From: Saprospiraceae bacterium
GTDB lineage: Bacteria; Bacteroidota; Bacteroidia; Chitinophagales; Saprospiraceae
NCBI GenBank assembly: GCA_028285085.1
Contig: JANQQI010000023.1
Coordinates: forward strand, 1 to 64,000
Reading direction: 5' to 3'
Length of the DNA: 64,000 nucleotides
Position 1 is the first letter of the stretch, and every line of letters starts with the position of its first letter. Below, one piece after another: positions 17,479-25,655 of this stretch. The notes beneath the pieces were generated by a model. The model saw only the letters and a list, made by a program, of their open reading frames with translations. It had not been told where the DNA came from and did no database searches. The position numbers and the translations under genes were made by a program.

Positions 17479-18585
17479 CTAAGGTTTGAGGATTTGCGTT
17501 GAAGTGTCGATACCGCTGATAATTTCGATGCGATCCATGGTAGAAATGCCCAATTTCACCTTCTGTTCACCTTCGGTGGTCTTAACGAGTTCGTTGTTAA
17601 TCAGATAGTTTCGGGGGATCGAAATGACATTGGAGCGCTGGGCGTAGACGATATTCGCTTCGCCGGATAGCCCCGCGTATAAAATTTTGGGTGCTTGGGT
17701 GAATTCGCCTTCTACTTTGAAGGTCTGTGTTCGATTTTCCTTTTGTGGATAGATTTTGGAAATACGGCCCTCGAAGACTTCACCGGGATAAGCGTCCAAA
17801 CTAATAAGTGTCTGTTGACCAAGTGTGATTTTAGAAATATCAATTTCGTCAATCTGCATCTCGATAATGAAATCTTTACGCTTCCCAATGGCCGCCAAGG
17901 GCTCTTGGGGATGAATGAGTTCGCCTTCGTTCTTGAGTAAATTATAAACCTGGCCGTCAATTTTGGCTTTGATAATGTAGTCGCTCAAATCGGACTGGGC
18001 TCTCTTTAGGGCATTTTGGGAGCGTTTGAGTTGATTGTCTAGCTCAATCTCTGCTTGGCGATAGCGTTTTTTTAAACCCACCAATTTTTTCTGCCCTAAC
18101 TCATACTTCAATTCGAGATTCTCTAGAGTGGATTTAGAGCCGATATTTTGCCGCCAGAGCTTTTTTTGACGGTGATAGTTAATGGAATCCAGTAGCAATT
18201 GCTCCGTGACTTGCTCCATTTCATTAGTAATGGTGGTCAGCTGATTACTTTGCCCCAGGTAGTTCTCGCGTGCCAGCTCTACGTTGAGATTAGCATTTTC
18301 GATATTGAGTCGGGGATTGGTCGTCGTAATCTTCGCGATGGCCTGTCCCGCTACGACGGAGTCGCCCTCTTCTATGTACACGGATTCCAGGATACCGGAG
18401 GTCGTCGTGTAAGCGAAATATAAATCTTCGGGCTGAATTGACACGGAAGCGTAAACGGATTCCGTCAGATCACTGATAGTCGGCTTAATGGTTTCTGGCG
18501 TTTGAGTACAGGCCGCAGTGATCAAGGTCATTAATGTCAAAGTAAAAGTGTACCGAAATACAGGTCTGAAAGGTGTCGTTCGCAT
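17479..18585 (-). CDS. HlyD/MacA-type periplasmic adaptor lipoprotein
   Basis: The start at 18585 (MRTTPFRPV) gives 368 residues and a signal with lipobox LITAAC; an upstream Met at 18621 adds 12 polar residues. After the lipid anchor come a lipoyl/barrel-sandwich half (GILESVYIEEGDSVVAGQAIAKI), a long coiled-coil hairpin (about 95-200, many Gln, Leu and Lys) and the second half (GQVYNLLKNEGELIHPQEPLAAIG). A beta-barrel segment follows (IDISKITLGQQTLISLDAYPGEVFEGRI). It is the first gene of the export operon and would link the inner-membrane permease to an outer-membrane partner encoded elsewhere. A response regulator gene is divergent from it across 557 bases. Confidence 0.88.
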   Translation of the reverse strand: MRTTPFRPVFRYTFTLTLMTLITAACTQTPETIKPTISDLTESVYASVSIQPEDLYFAYTTTSGILESVYIEEGDSVVAGQAIAKITTTNPRLNIENANLNVELARENYLGQSNQLTTITNEMEQVTEQLLLDSINYHRQKKLWRQNIGSKSTLENLELKYELGQKKLVGLKKRYRQAEIELDNQLKRSQNALKRAQSDLSDYIIKAKIDGQVYNLLKNEGELIHPQEPLAAIGKRKDFIIEMQIDEIDISKITLGQQTLISLDAYPGEVFEGRISKIYPQKENRTQTFKVEGEFTQAPKILYAGLSGEANIVYAQRSNVISIPRNYLINNELVKTTEGEQKVKLGISTMDRIEIISGIDTSTQILKP

Positions 18586-19142
18586 AGTATCGGGATTCAT
18601 GTCCTGATGTTTATTGGTCAAAATCGGTAGTGTAAAATTCGTTGCTGTAGGATAAAAGTTGATGTTTTTTCGCTGAACCGATGTATTTTCAAGTTGTACA
18701 TCTGGTTCTGATGGATTGATGGTAATAGCTTACGCTAGCCCTACAAATTTCTGACATTCCTAGTGACCTTCTATTGACAAAAGTCAGATGAAAAAAATGA
18801 TTTTAATCAATCGGTTCACCTTCGCTTGACCATTTTTTTGCATCCTAAAATAAATACCCGAAATTCACTTTGACTTAAATAGAATTTAGACTAAATTTAG
18901 TTTTAGGGTAATTAGATGTACGCAGTGCATATTTAAGCTTTTCACATTGTAAAAATTCAAGCCTCAATTGTGTCATTTTAAATGCTTGATTATCAGTTGG
19001 AATTAGGTTTAAATATGTCTTAATGGAAATTGCACAGTTTCAATACTTTGATATCCATTTGGAATTCCGACAAACCTGTTTTGATAATGAAGCCTGGATG
19101 TGATCATTCAGAAATTGTTGAACGTTTGAACTTTATCAAAAC
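18586..19142. other. Long divergent intergenic region between export operon and response regulator
   Basis: 557 bases without a credible gene on either strand. It must hold promoters for the adaptor-permease-ATPase operon (leftward) and for the response regulator (rightward). I see one perfect 15-base palindrome at 18883-18897, listed separately, and no full TAnnTTTG box. The length is greater than needed for two promoters, so a small RNA or leader is possible but not visible. Confidence 0.5.
18883..18897. promoter_or_regulatory. Perfect palindrome, possible operator
   Basis: AATTTAG, a single central A, and CTAAATT form a perfect 15-base palindrome in the divergent region between the export operon and the response regulator gene. 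Such AT-rich dyads are typical of dimeric repressor sites, but chance is possible in AT-rich DNA. Confidence 0.3.
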
Positions 19143-19505
19143 ATGCCTAAAGTGCTAATTATAGAAGACAACTTGTTTATCCGTGAGAATATCATGGAGA
19201 TACTTGAGTTGGAGGGGTACCAAGTCGTAGGTGCTGAAAATGGAGTCGTTGGGATTGAAATGACTTACAGTGAAAATCCGCACATTATCATTTGTGATAT
19301 CGCGATGCCGTTTAAGAATGGATATGAAGTATACGAGTCCATAAAATCTTATCTGGATGAACATCGCGTTCAATTCATGTTTCTCACGGCCAGCGCCGAA
19401 GAAAAGGATATCGCCAAGGGCAAAACGGCCGGTGCTGATGCTTACCTTACCAAGCCTTTTAAAACGGATGACTTGCTCAACGCCCTCAGAGATTTGTTGA
19501 ATTGA
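19143..19505 (+). CDS. Single-domain CheY-like response regulator
   Basis: The 120-residue protein is a receiver domain alone. The acidic pair is Glu8-Asp9 in IIEDN, the phosphorylation site is Asp52 in IICDIAMP, and the switch residues Thr82 (FLTAS) and Lys104 (LTKPF) are present. There is no output domain, so it should act by protein contact or as part of a phosphorelay. No histidine kinase gene is nearby. It is divergent from the export operon and may be regulated with it, though nothing in the sequence proves this. Confidence 0.92.
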   Translation: MPKVLIIEDNLFIRENIMEILELEGYQVVGAENGVVGIEMTYSENPHIIICDIAMPFKNGYEVYESIKSYLDEHRVQFMFLTASAEEKDIAKGKTAGADAYLTKPFKTDDLLNALRDLLN

Positions 19506-19533
19506 TGGGGGGGTAAAAATGTGGATCAAACAA

Positions 19534-19606
19534 ACTCTGATTCTGACGTTCTAGTTTTTATACAAGAAGAGTATACTCAAAATTAAAACTGGATCAGAAT
19601 TAAAGT
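19534..19606. repeat. Imperfect long palindrome downstream of the response regulator
   Basis: The outer arms (19534-19560 and 19582-19606) pair imperfectly: ACTCTGATTCTGA faces a complement reading ACTTTAATTCTGA, and both continue into AGTTTT. At the centre lies the perfect 10-base palindrome GAGTATACTC (19569-19578). It could act as a terminator or be another palindromic element. Sequence to about 19700 shows further partial repeats of GCTTA. Confidence 0.45.
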
Positions 19607-19727
19607 CAAGCATACTCTAGCTACGCAAAATCTTGCTTAGTATAGTGCGTGGAATGGTAAGGATATATTACCGTCGGAGCACTTAAGCTAAGCACCATTT
19701 CATTTATCTTTATGGTTCAAACTGGAT

Positions 19728-20006
19728 TTACTCGCTGGCACCACTACTTACCTGCAAGCCAGATGCTGGCGCGTTATTATTGATCAAGATCAAAACACTA
19801 TTGTTCTTGAGGTCTGCACACGCGGTGAACGCCATTTCAAGGAGATTGCTATTCTGTGGTTCGTAATAAGACCAATCACCATTAGGGGTTTTAAACCAGC
19901 CACCAGATTGACCATCTACTTGAGTAAAGCCAGTAACTTTTGTCCAGGTACCAGATGCATTAGAGGTTTGAGCTAGGCTGGAAACTGTTTTTGTCGAATT
20001 TGTCAT
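19728..20006 (-). CDS. Small protein of unknown function, 92 residues
   Basis: The protein is short, with no signal peptide or membrane helix. Its first 20 residues are rich in Ser and Thr. The middle has an aromatic-Gly pattern (GTWTKVTGFTQVDGQSGGWFKTPNGDWSYYEP), then LEMAFTACADLKNNSVLILINNN and a Ser/Gly-rich end. The repeating W-x-K and G-G-W-F/D-W-S features recall small beta-sheet domains, perhaps ligand-binding. There is one Cys. I do not recognise a family. It stands alone with over 200 bases of non-coding DNA on each side, and a perfect 15-base palindrome lies 73 bases upstream of its start. Confidence 0.6.
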   Translation of the reverse strand: MTNSTKTVSSLAQTSNASGTWTKVTGFTQVDGQSGGWFKTPNGDWSYYEPQNSNLLEMAFTACADLKNNSVLILINNNAPASGLQVSSGASE

Positions 20007-20078
20007 GATATTAAAGTGTTTTTGTCCCTACTCTTTTTCAATAAGATTTTCGGGGTAACTCTTACAGTTAATCACCGT

Positions 20079-20093
20079 GCTATCAGTGATAGC
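20079..20093. promoter_or_regulatory. Perfect palindrome upstream of the 92-residue gene
   Basis: GCTATCA, a central G, and TGATAGC form a perfect 15-base dyad 73 bases before the minus-strand start at 20006. The position and symmetry suit a repressor or activator operator; there is no T-tract for a terminator. Confidence 0.4.
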
Positions 20094-20222
20094 TTGGGTA
20101 TTAATTGCCTAACAAATATCTGACGAAACGAGGCGGTAAACTAGGTGGAAATTGCGTAGTTTACTAAAATAGGTATAATTACGTATGAGTTGTGTTGAGT
20201 ATTTGGGAGGCTTATTTGCGTG

Positions 20223-20654
20223 TTAGATGAGAATTAATAAAATAACTAATAACACAGCCAATACGAGTGCGATCAATCCGAAGAGAATGCCAATTTTTAA
20301 ATACCAAAAAAATAAGAGTAAACCGATTGAAGCTAGTAAAATGCCGGCAATGGATGGAAATCGTTGTTGAGGTGATTGTAGGCCTTGTGATGAAAAAAAG
20401 ACCGTCAACGCAAAACAGGTAAAAGCTAAAACGTTGAATACATTTGACCAAATATCCCGCTTAGATGTCGTTGTTGAACTCGGGCTTTCACCGGCCAAAG
20501 TATCTAAAATGTCGCGTGCATTTTCTCCCACGACTTCGCCCAAACTTTTAGCCGGCTCGATTAAATCTAGCAATAAAGGTTTGCTAGCGAATAGCAGGAG
20601 GGATAAGCCGCCAAATCCAATGCTCCAATAGCCAATTGATTTTGTTTTAGGCAT
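20223..20654 (-). CDS. Small membrane protein of unknown function
   Basis: Starting at the Met at 20654 (MPKTKSIGYWSIG) the protein has 143 residues; the frame also allows a start at 20735, but that would overlap the upstream gene by 71 bases. Three or four hydrophobic segments lie near 9-28, 77-93 and 100-142, the last long enough for two helices. A Ser/Thr-rich loop (GESPSSTTTSKRD) separates the first two. The gene starts 10 bases after the stop of the DUF2490 gene, so it is the last gene of a three-gene unit. The function is not recognisable. Confidence 0.65.
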   Translation of the reverse strand: MPKTKSIGYWSIGFGGLSLLLFASKPLLLDLIEPAKSLGEVVGENARDILDTLAGESPSSTTTSKRDIWSNVFNVLAFTCFALTVFFSSQGLQSPQQRFPSIAGILLASIGLLLFFWYLKIGILFGLIALVLAVLLVILLILI

Positions 20655-20664
20655 AGTACGATTT

Positions 20665-21357
20665 TTAAAATACACGATACCAAATGAGACGCAACCAAAA
20701 ACGTTGCCGGGGATGATCTTGTAAAAAGGAGTCAAGCCGATAATCTACCCCCAATTCCGTTTTATTACTATCGGTGAATTTATAGCCCAGTAATGGCACG
20801 AACCGAATTTCTAAATCATAATCCTCTCCCTGCAGGACATTGAGATATTCGTGATTGGCTTTAATATAAAACTCTCTTGGATCGACCGATTGCCCTTTGA
20901 GCGGCCATTCTGTAGAAAGGCGGTAACGTAACCGGAGGGTCATGCTTGCTCCTGCACTCATCGTCTGATCCGCCGCAATACGATGCGCCAACCGAAAACT
21001 GCTGTAGCGCCTTACAATGGTAAATTGCTGGATGAGTCGATGTATCATATCCTGTCCCCGAAAACGCATCAGATATCCTCCGGCAAGGCTTTGATCAAAG
21101 CCGATTTTCTTGCCGGCAACTAAGGCCAGATCACTGAGCACATACTCATAATCTTGATCGTGTTCTTCTCCAAAAATACCGCGTTGTAATTGTTGCCGGG
21201 ACTCAAATTTAAAGTTGATACTCCAGCCTCGATTCAGCTTAGTATTGACATTCAGCGCGGGCAGCAGGCCCGTTTGGTAGCTGCTTTGCGCCTGCCCGTA
21301 ATAGCCGATGAGCAGCACGAAACCTAGCGGTATAATGATCCTCCTGCTAAAACTCAA
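20665..21357 (-). CDS. DUF2490-family outer-membrane protein
   Basis: A 230-residue protein with a signal peptide (to about residue 23, GQAQ). Alternating strands suit a small beta-barrel: WSINFKFESRQQLQ, LALVAGKKIGFDQSLAGGYLMRF, FRLAHRIAADQT, LRLRYRLSTEWPLKG and a final FWLRLIWYRVF ending in an aromatic residue, as in outer-membrane proteins. The sequence pattern is that of DUF2490, common in Bacteroidota and of unknown role. Its first 11 bases overlap the end of the upstream secreted-protein gene (21347-21357), showing tight translational coupling. Confidence 0.75.
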   Translation of the reverse strand: MSFSRRIIIPLGFVLLIGYYGQAQSSYQTGLLPALNVNTKLNRGWSINFKFESRQQLQRGIFGEEHDQDYEYVLSDLALVAGKKIGFDQSLAGGYLMRFRGQDMIHRLIQQFTIVRRYSSFRLAHRIAADQTMSAGASMTLRLRYRLSTEWPLKGQSVDPREFYIKANHEYLNVLQGEDYDLEIRFVPLLGYKFTDSNKTELGVDYRLDSFLQDHPRQRFWLRLIWYRVF

Positions 21358-21922
21358 GATGATCGGAATTTTGATCGATGATCAAGGCTCTTTTAATGAA
21401 TTCCCCGGCTTCGCTAAACAGGTATTCAAAGCGTTGGAACTGCCCATCGGTTTTAGCTTTGACAATCAATTCATAGCGAATGGTAACGCGTGATTCGTCG
21501 GAAGTGCCAGCGATAAATTCCCGTAAGGCTTGAGGGGTACCGGTATATTGAATTTGCACTTTTCGGACCCGAAACCTTTGGTGATTTTGGCCTAGTTGTT
21601 TAGATATCAGTTGTCTAGTTTCGGCGGATATATTTTTCCATTTAATGATTACTTCCACGTCTTCGATTTGACCGCTGGTATCAAATTCGATGCTGTAGCG
21701 CTTTGACTGATGTTTGGTTTTGGCTTCGATCGATGTACGTTGATAGCCTTCTTCTCGATACCACCTGATTTTTTTCGTAAAAGGTAACGCTTGCATGAAC
21801 TCAAGAGCTGCTGGTGGTACTTCACGGCTTTTCAAGCGATACTCTCTTTCGAATTTGAGCTGTGCACTTAAAGGCTGGAAAGTACCTAAAACCAAAATAA
21901 ATAAAGGAAAGATATATTTCAT
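21347..21922 (-). CDS. Secreted protein of unknown function, coupled to the DUF2490 gene
   Basis: A 191-residue protein with a signal peptide (MKYIFPLFILVLGTFQPLSAQ). The body is basic and strand-rich. It includes ALEFMQALPFTKKIRWYREEGYQRTSIEAKTK, then YSIEFDTSGQIEDVEVIIKW, a pattern like PepSY-type or BLIP-like proteins, which bind partners in the periplasm. The family was not confirmed. Its stop lies inside the start of the DUF2490 gene (11-base overlap), so the two products are probably made together and may act in one envelope complex. It begins 46 bases after the methyltransferase gene. Confidence 0.7.
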   Translation of the reverse strand: MKYIFPLFILVLGTFQPLSAQLKFEREYRLKSREVPPAALEFMQALPFTKKIRWYREEGYQRTSIEAKTKHQSKRYSIEFDTSGQIEDVEVIIKWKNISAETRQLISKQLGQNHQRFRVRKVQIQYTGTPQALREFIAGTSDESRVTIRYELIVKAKTDGQFQRFEYLFSEAGEFIKRALIIDQNSDHLEF

Positions 21923-21968
21923 AAAGCCGAGTAAAGAGCTGGAAGCGACTATGGTTTTTTTAGAAAAA

Positions 21969-22598
21969 TTATTTTTTTAAAATAACTATTAAATGTCTTT
22001 CTGTGTTCTGTACATCTTTTGGGTAAGTGAGGTCGAACGTCCACAAAAGGGTGAATCCACAATTGGTGAAAATAGGTAATAATTTTTCTAATTCGTAAAA
22101 GTAAAAATACATGCGATCTCCACTACTGCTACTCAAATAGCCGGATTGATTGTAAGGTCCCGGCACAAAACTAAGATAGAAAATTCCTGAATTGGCTAAG
22201 CGTCGATAGCTATCTGCAATAAATTTTTCGACTTCTGAAAAAGACAAATAGGGAATGCAAAAGCCACAAATAATACCATCGTAGATCACCTTGATTTGAT
22301 CGATGGCCCGCACATCGAGGACTTGAAATTGAGCGGCTGGGACGTTGGCTTTAGCCAATTCAATCATGTTCGTTGATAAATCGATTCCTTCGAGTTGGAA
22401 ATCGGGGCGTTGATTCATCAGATACCGGGCAATGTTGCCCGGACCACAGCCAATATCCAGAATGCGTGCCTTGGGCTGTGGCAACTGAGCACAGAAAAAA
22501 TCATAGCTCCCTTCGTACAAGTCCAAGTCCATAAATTTGGCTTCGTACGCCTGGGCAACTTTTTCCCAACTGCGTTGGGTTTCATCCGATGGATCCAT
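21969..22598 (-). CDS. Class I SAM-dependent methyltransferase
   Basis: The 209-residue cytoplasmic enzyme starts with an SWEKVAQAYEAKFMD helix. It carries motif I ILDIGCGPGN at 46-55, the acidic turn ending strand 2 in LEGIDLSTNM, and the motif YDGIICGFCIPYL. After it comes LANSGIFYLSFVPG, the strand-4/5 region. It is unlike the methyltransferase at 191-988 in length and lead-in. The substrate is unknown. It lies 15 bases downstream of a lipoprotein gene and 46 upstream of the secreted-protein gene; whether these are one operon is unclear. Confidence 0.87.
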   Translation of the reverse strand: MDPSDETQRSWEKVAQAYEAKFMDLDLYEGSYDFFCAQLPQPKARILDIGCGPGNIARYLMNQRPDFQLEGIDLSTNMIELAKANVPAAQFQVLDVRAIDQIKVIYDGIICGFCIPYLSFSEVEKFIADSYRRLANSGIFYLSFVPGPYNQSGYLSSSSGDRMYFYFYELEKLLPIFTNCGFTLLWTFDLTYPKDVQNTERHLIVILKK

Positions 22599-22613
22599 GC
22601 TGCAGAGAATAGA

Positions 22614-23192
22614 TTAATTACAAATACTATCTAGATTGCTCACTACCTGATTGAGATCAGTGCCTTCTTCGGCGCGGTAAAGATTGATGAAGTAAATATT
22701 ACCATCTTCTACTTCTAAGAACAAGCGGTAGAAGCCCGAATTGATACTTGAAAAATCAATTATGAATTGATTCGCTGGCGTACTTAGCGTATTGTTGATA
22801 CTTGCGGCATCTTCAATCTCTGTGACAGTAAAGCTAAGATCATCAGCGGCATCGAGGATATCTCCAGAAGCATCTTCTAAATCACAACCCGCTGGGACAA
22901 TCCAGTATTTTTCTACATTGCTGCTGCTGGTACCGACAAGAACCTGATCGATGAATGGGTTGGGGAAAGCGATAGCCTCACCACGCTGGTCGTTAGGAAA
23001 CTGCCAGCGTCCCAATGGTTGTCCATTATCATCGGTCAAATTGATCCCGGTCACAACATCAATCAGTTCGTACGGTTGAGGATCATTCGAATCCGAATCG
23101 TCATCGTCATTTTTACAAGCGGACCATAAACAAAGGCAGGTGACAGCAATAAAGGACAATAGGAGAGTAGAAAAACGAATTTGAATCTTCAT
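22614..23192 (-). CDS. Lipoprotein of unknown function
   Basis: From the Met at 23192 (MKIQIRFST) the protein has 192 residues, with a lipobox LWSAC giving Cys26 followed by an Asp-rich run typical of Bacteroidota surface lipoproteins. An alternative Met at 23216 adds eight residues. The body holds GRWQFPNDQRGEAIAFPNPFIDQVLVG, which resembles the FPNPF start of T9SS sorting domains, yet the protein continues past it with other strands (KYWIVPAG, FYRLFLEVEDGNIYFINLYR). It may be a domain related to those sorting sequences used in another role. A single Cys pair (CDLEDASG and the final SICN) is present. Confidence 0.65.
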   Translation of the reverse strand: MKIQIRFSTLLLSFIAVTCLCLWSACKNDDDDSDSNDPQPYELIDVVTGINLTDDNGQPLGRWQFPNDQRGEAIAFPNPFIDQVLVGTSSSNVEKYWIVPAGCDLEDASGDILDAADDLSFTVTEIEDAASINNTLSTPANQFIIDFSSINSGFYRLFLEVEDGNIYFINLYRAEEGTDLNQVVSNLDSICN

Positions 23193-23383
23193 TTTAAATT
23201 TTAGTTTAATTAGCAATTATTGTTGTATAAGTACTGATAGTTGGGAGGACGTCGCTGTTATTTAGTGTTTGAAATAATCAGCTAAATTGTGAAGCGCTAA
23301 GGTACGGGATTTAGACTTAAGATACCATCAACGTAGTGATGAAAAATACTCCAACTAATTGCAATGCTAAAATATCAATTGTC

Positions 23384-23749
23384 CTATACGGATGGATTGG
23401 TGCCCATTAGAATCCGGCGCATATTTCCCTTTTCCTGAAAACCGATGGTCAATAAATACGGTGCAAAGAAGCACATCCCGGCAACCGAAGCGACAAGTGC
23501 TAGGAAAATGCCAAGACCGGAAAATTGATGTCGCCAAGCGATCCATAGGGCGGATAAAAGCAGATAACACAGGAAATCGAGATTGAATTGTCCGGGCCAA
23601 TCGAGCAGCTGAATATCTCCGAAGAAAATGGGGATTAATCCCCAACCGTGACGGCTGACGACGACTACAGTATAGCTGAAAATGGCAACAAACAACAAGA
23701 AGACAAAGAGTCGAAAGAACAGTGTCGGTGTACGAGAAGTGTTTTGCAT
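23384..23749 (-). CDS. Small membrane protein of unknown function
   Basis: A 121-residue protein with three hydrophobic segments (about 10-30, 57-70 and 77-100) and a final short polar tail. The second loop reads GWGLIPIFFGDIQLLDWPGQFNLDF. No family is recognised. The gene is isolated: the lipoprotein gene starts about 190 bases away on one side and the plus-strand DUF5995 gene on the other. Confidence 0.6.
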   Translation of the reverse strand: MQNTSRTPTLFFRLFVFLLFVAIFSYTVVVVSRHGWGLIPIFFGDIQLLDWPGQFNLDFLCYLLLSALWIAWRHQFSGLGIFLALVASVAGMCFFAPYLLTIGFQEKGNMRRILMGTNPSV

Positions 23750-23913
23750 GAATTCTGGATTTTGGGACTAATTTCTTTAGATCAGACCGAATAATTTAGA
23801 CGCTTCCGTACAATGAGCTGGTAAGTGGCCTGGACACGCAGATTTATTAATGGGGCTCATTTACCAGAAATTTCCCAAAGAACTCTAAATTTAGAGCACA
23901 AATCACTCTTTGT

Positions 23914-24672
23914 ATGCACGCCAACACTATTGACGAGGTCATTGTACATCTTGATACCATCATTCGCGATGCGCAGGCCAATAATGATCCTGCGGGCTAT
24001 TTTGCGGCTTTATACCGCAAGGTCACGGTCAAGGTAAAAGAAGGTATTGCCGCAGGCTTCTTCGAAGATGGGCCGCGAATGGAGCGATTGGATGTGGTGT
24101 TTGCAAATCGTTATTTGACGGCTTACGCCGCTTGGCGTGGGCAAACTGAGATGACCTTGTCCTGGCAGAAGGCATTTCAATTGACGACCGCCTACTGGCC
24201 CATTGTACTACAGCATTTGCTGATGGGCATCAATGCGCATATCAATCTGGATTTGGGAATTGCGGCGGCTGAAATTTCACGAGGCCACGATATTCAAGAT
24301 TTGTCGGAGGATTTTAAACGGATCAATAAAATTCTGGCGGATTTAGTCGACGAAGTAGAGGAGGATTTGGCGAAGATTTGGCCGACGCTGCGTCGCATCT
24401 TGCGTTGGACACGCAAGGTAGATAACTTTCTCGTCGATTTTAGCATGGAGCTGGCTCGTGACGGTGCCTGGCGTTTTGCGGTTGATTTGGCGGGAGCGCC
24501 GGAGGCACAATGGCCGACAATTATTGCCCGGCGCGATGCGAAGGTGGCTCGGAATGCCAGCTTGATTCACGGGCGGAGTTGGGTGGTGCGCGTTATTTTT
24601 AGCCTAATCCGCCTGGGAGAGCGCGGTACCGTGGCCGAAAAAATTGAGCAACTAGCGCGGCAACAGACTTAG
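23914..24672 (+). CDS. DUF5995-family protein
   Basis: The 252-residue protein has no signal peptide and is mostly helical. It fits DUF5995 from the first helix (IDEVIVHLDTII), DPAGYFAALYRKVTVKVKEG, RMERLDVVFANRYLTAYAAW and the diagnostic LMGINAHINLDLGIAAAE, with a later SEDFKRINKILADLVDEVEEDLAKIWP. The NAHIN motif with acidic partners could hold a metal. The family's activity is not known to me. The codon use is GC-richer than in the flanking minus-strand genes. It ends 19 bases from the convergent gene. Confidence 0.72.
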   Translation: MHANTIDEVIVHLDTIIRDAQANNDPAGYFAALYRKVTVKVKEGIAAGFFEDGPRMERLDVVFANRYLTAYAAWRGQTEMTLSWQKAFQLTTAYWPIVLQHLLMGINAHINLDLGIAAAEISRGHDIQDLSEDFKRINKILADLVDEVEEDLAKIWPTLRRILRWTRKVDNFLVDFSMELARDGAWRFAVDLAGAPEAQWPTIIARRDAKVARNASLIHGRSWVVRVIFSLIRLGERGTVAEKIEQLARQQT

Positions 24673-24691
24673 AAACGATCAACCCGTTGGA

Positions 24692-25606
24692 TTACAATTT
24701 TTCGCCAAACGCCTCCATCAATTGGATCGTTAGTTTTTCATCCTCTTCTTTCCAAGCATTGAGCCCTTCTACTTCATCGACCAGTCGCATGAGTTCCTGA
24801 CGTTTGACCAGCTGAGCGATTTTCTTCATCAAATCTTTTCGAAACCACGAGAACTGTCCCGCTTCCGCGAGAAAGGCCCGTTTTAAAAGGTTAATAACTT
24901 CTTCATCCTGCTCAGTAACGACGAGGTCCACTAACGCTAGGTCAGTATATTCGAGATATTCAATAGCCAATAAGGTTTGACGCAAGCTAAGGACTTGTTC
25001 TCGGGTCAGCCGATATTTACGGATGAAGATGTCTTTATCCCGATCGAAGTACGACATAAAATGACTTGTCGGCGATAATTCATAAACGCCTTCTATTCGG
25101 GTGACGGATGACTGGGCACAGGCGACTAACCAATCAGCCGTTTTCGAGATTCGGCGGTCTTCTGCTTTGATCCTTTGGATCATCTGCATCTCCAAAATTC
25201 GGCTTTTGTAGATCGCATAATCTTCAGCGTTGAGTTGTTTGCTACCGTAAGAAAAGGCATGGGTAATAAAACCATCTACTATTTCGCTATAGGTCAAAAA
25301 AACTAAGAAGTTTTTCTTTTTAACATATCTGGCCGGAGCAGGACAGACTAATCCCGGAACGAAATAAACCGATATTTTTTCGGTCTTTATTTTGCCTTGC
25401 AATACTTCTTTGATTTCCAGAATAGCTTTGTGTGAATACCAATGCTCCTCAGATCGCCTAATCTTTTTGATGCGTAATACTTTAGCATATGCGATGTATT
25501 CTGATTCGATGATGAGCTTCCGTAGAGGCCGCGGTGAAATAGGGTAGGCGGAAAGTTGGGTAACTATCCCTACAAGCAAAAGGCCAAGAATAAATTTTGC
25601 TTTCAT
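24692..25606 (-). CDS. Secreted protein of unknown function
   Basis: A 304-residue protein with a signal peptide ending near QLSAYP. The N-terminal third has strand-rich sequence (LIIESEYIAYAKVLRI, HKAILEIKEVLQGKI, ISVYFVPGLVCPAP, KNFLVFLTY) with the beta-barrel pattern of NTR/TIMP-like domains. The C-terminal half is helical and basic (VINLLKRAFLAEAG, LMKKIAQLVKRQELMRLVDEVE). The family is not recognised, and the NTR comparison is from pattern only. It lies 49 bases downstream of the CarboxypepD_reg-like gene on the same strand. Confidence 0.6.
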   Translation of the reverse strand: MKAKFILGLLLVGIVTQLSAYPISPRPLRKLIIESEYIAYAKVLRIKKIRRSEEHWYSHKAILEIKEVLQGKIKTEKISVYFVPGLVCPAPARYVKKKNFLVFLTYSEIVDGFITHAFSYGSKQLNAEDYAIYKSRILEMQMIQRIKAEDRRISKTADWLVACAQSSVTRIEGVYELSPTSHFMSYFDRDKDIFIRKYRLTREQVLSLRQTLLAIEYLEYTDLALVDLVVTEQDEEVINLLKRAFLAEAGQFSWFRKDLMKKIAQLVKRQELMRLVDEVEGLNAWKEEDEKLTIQLMEAFGEKL

Positions 25607-25655
25607 GGTGGATCAAGGATTACTGACGTAAGGATGCTCAATGCGCTTTGGATTA

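Noticed and set aside
17174-17482. Plus-strand open frame of 102 codons with many His and Arg
   Set aside because: It is the reverse of the export permease gene; composition is what an antisense frame gives.
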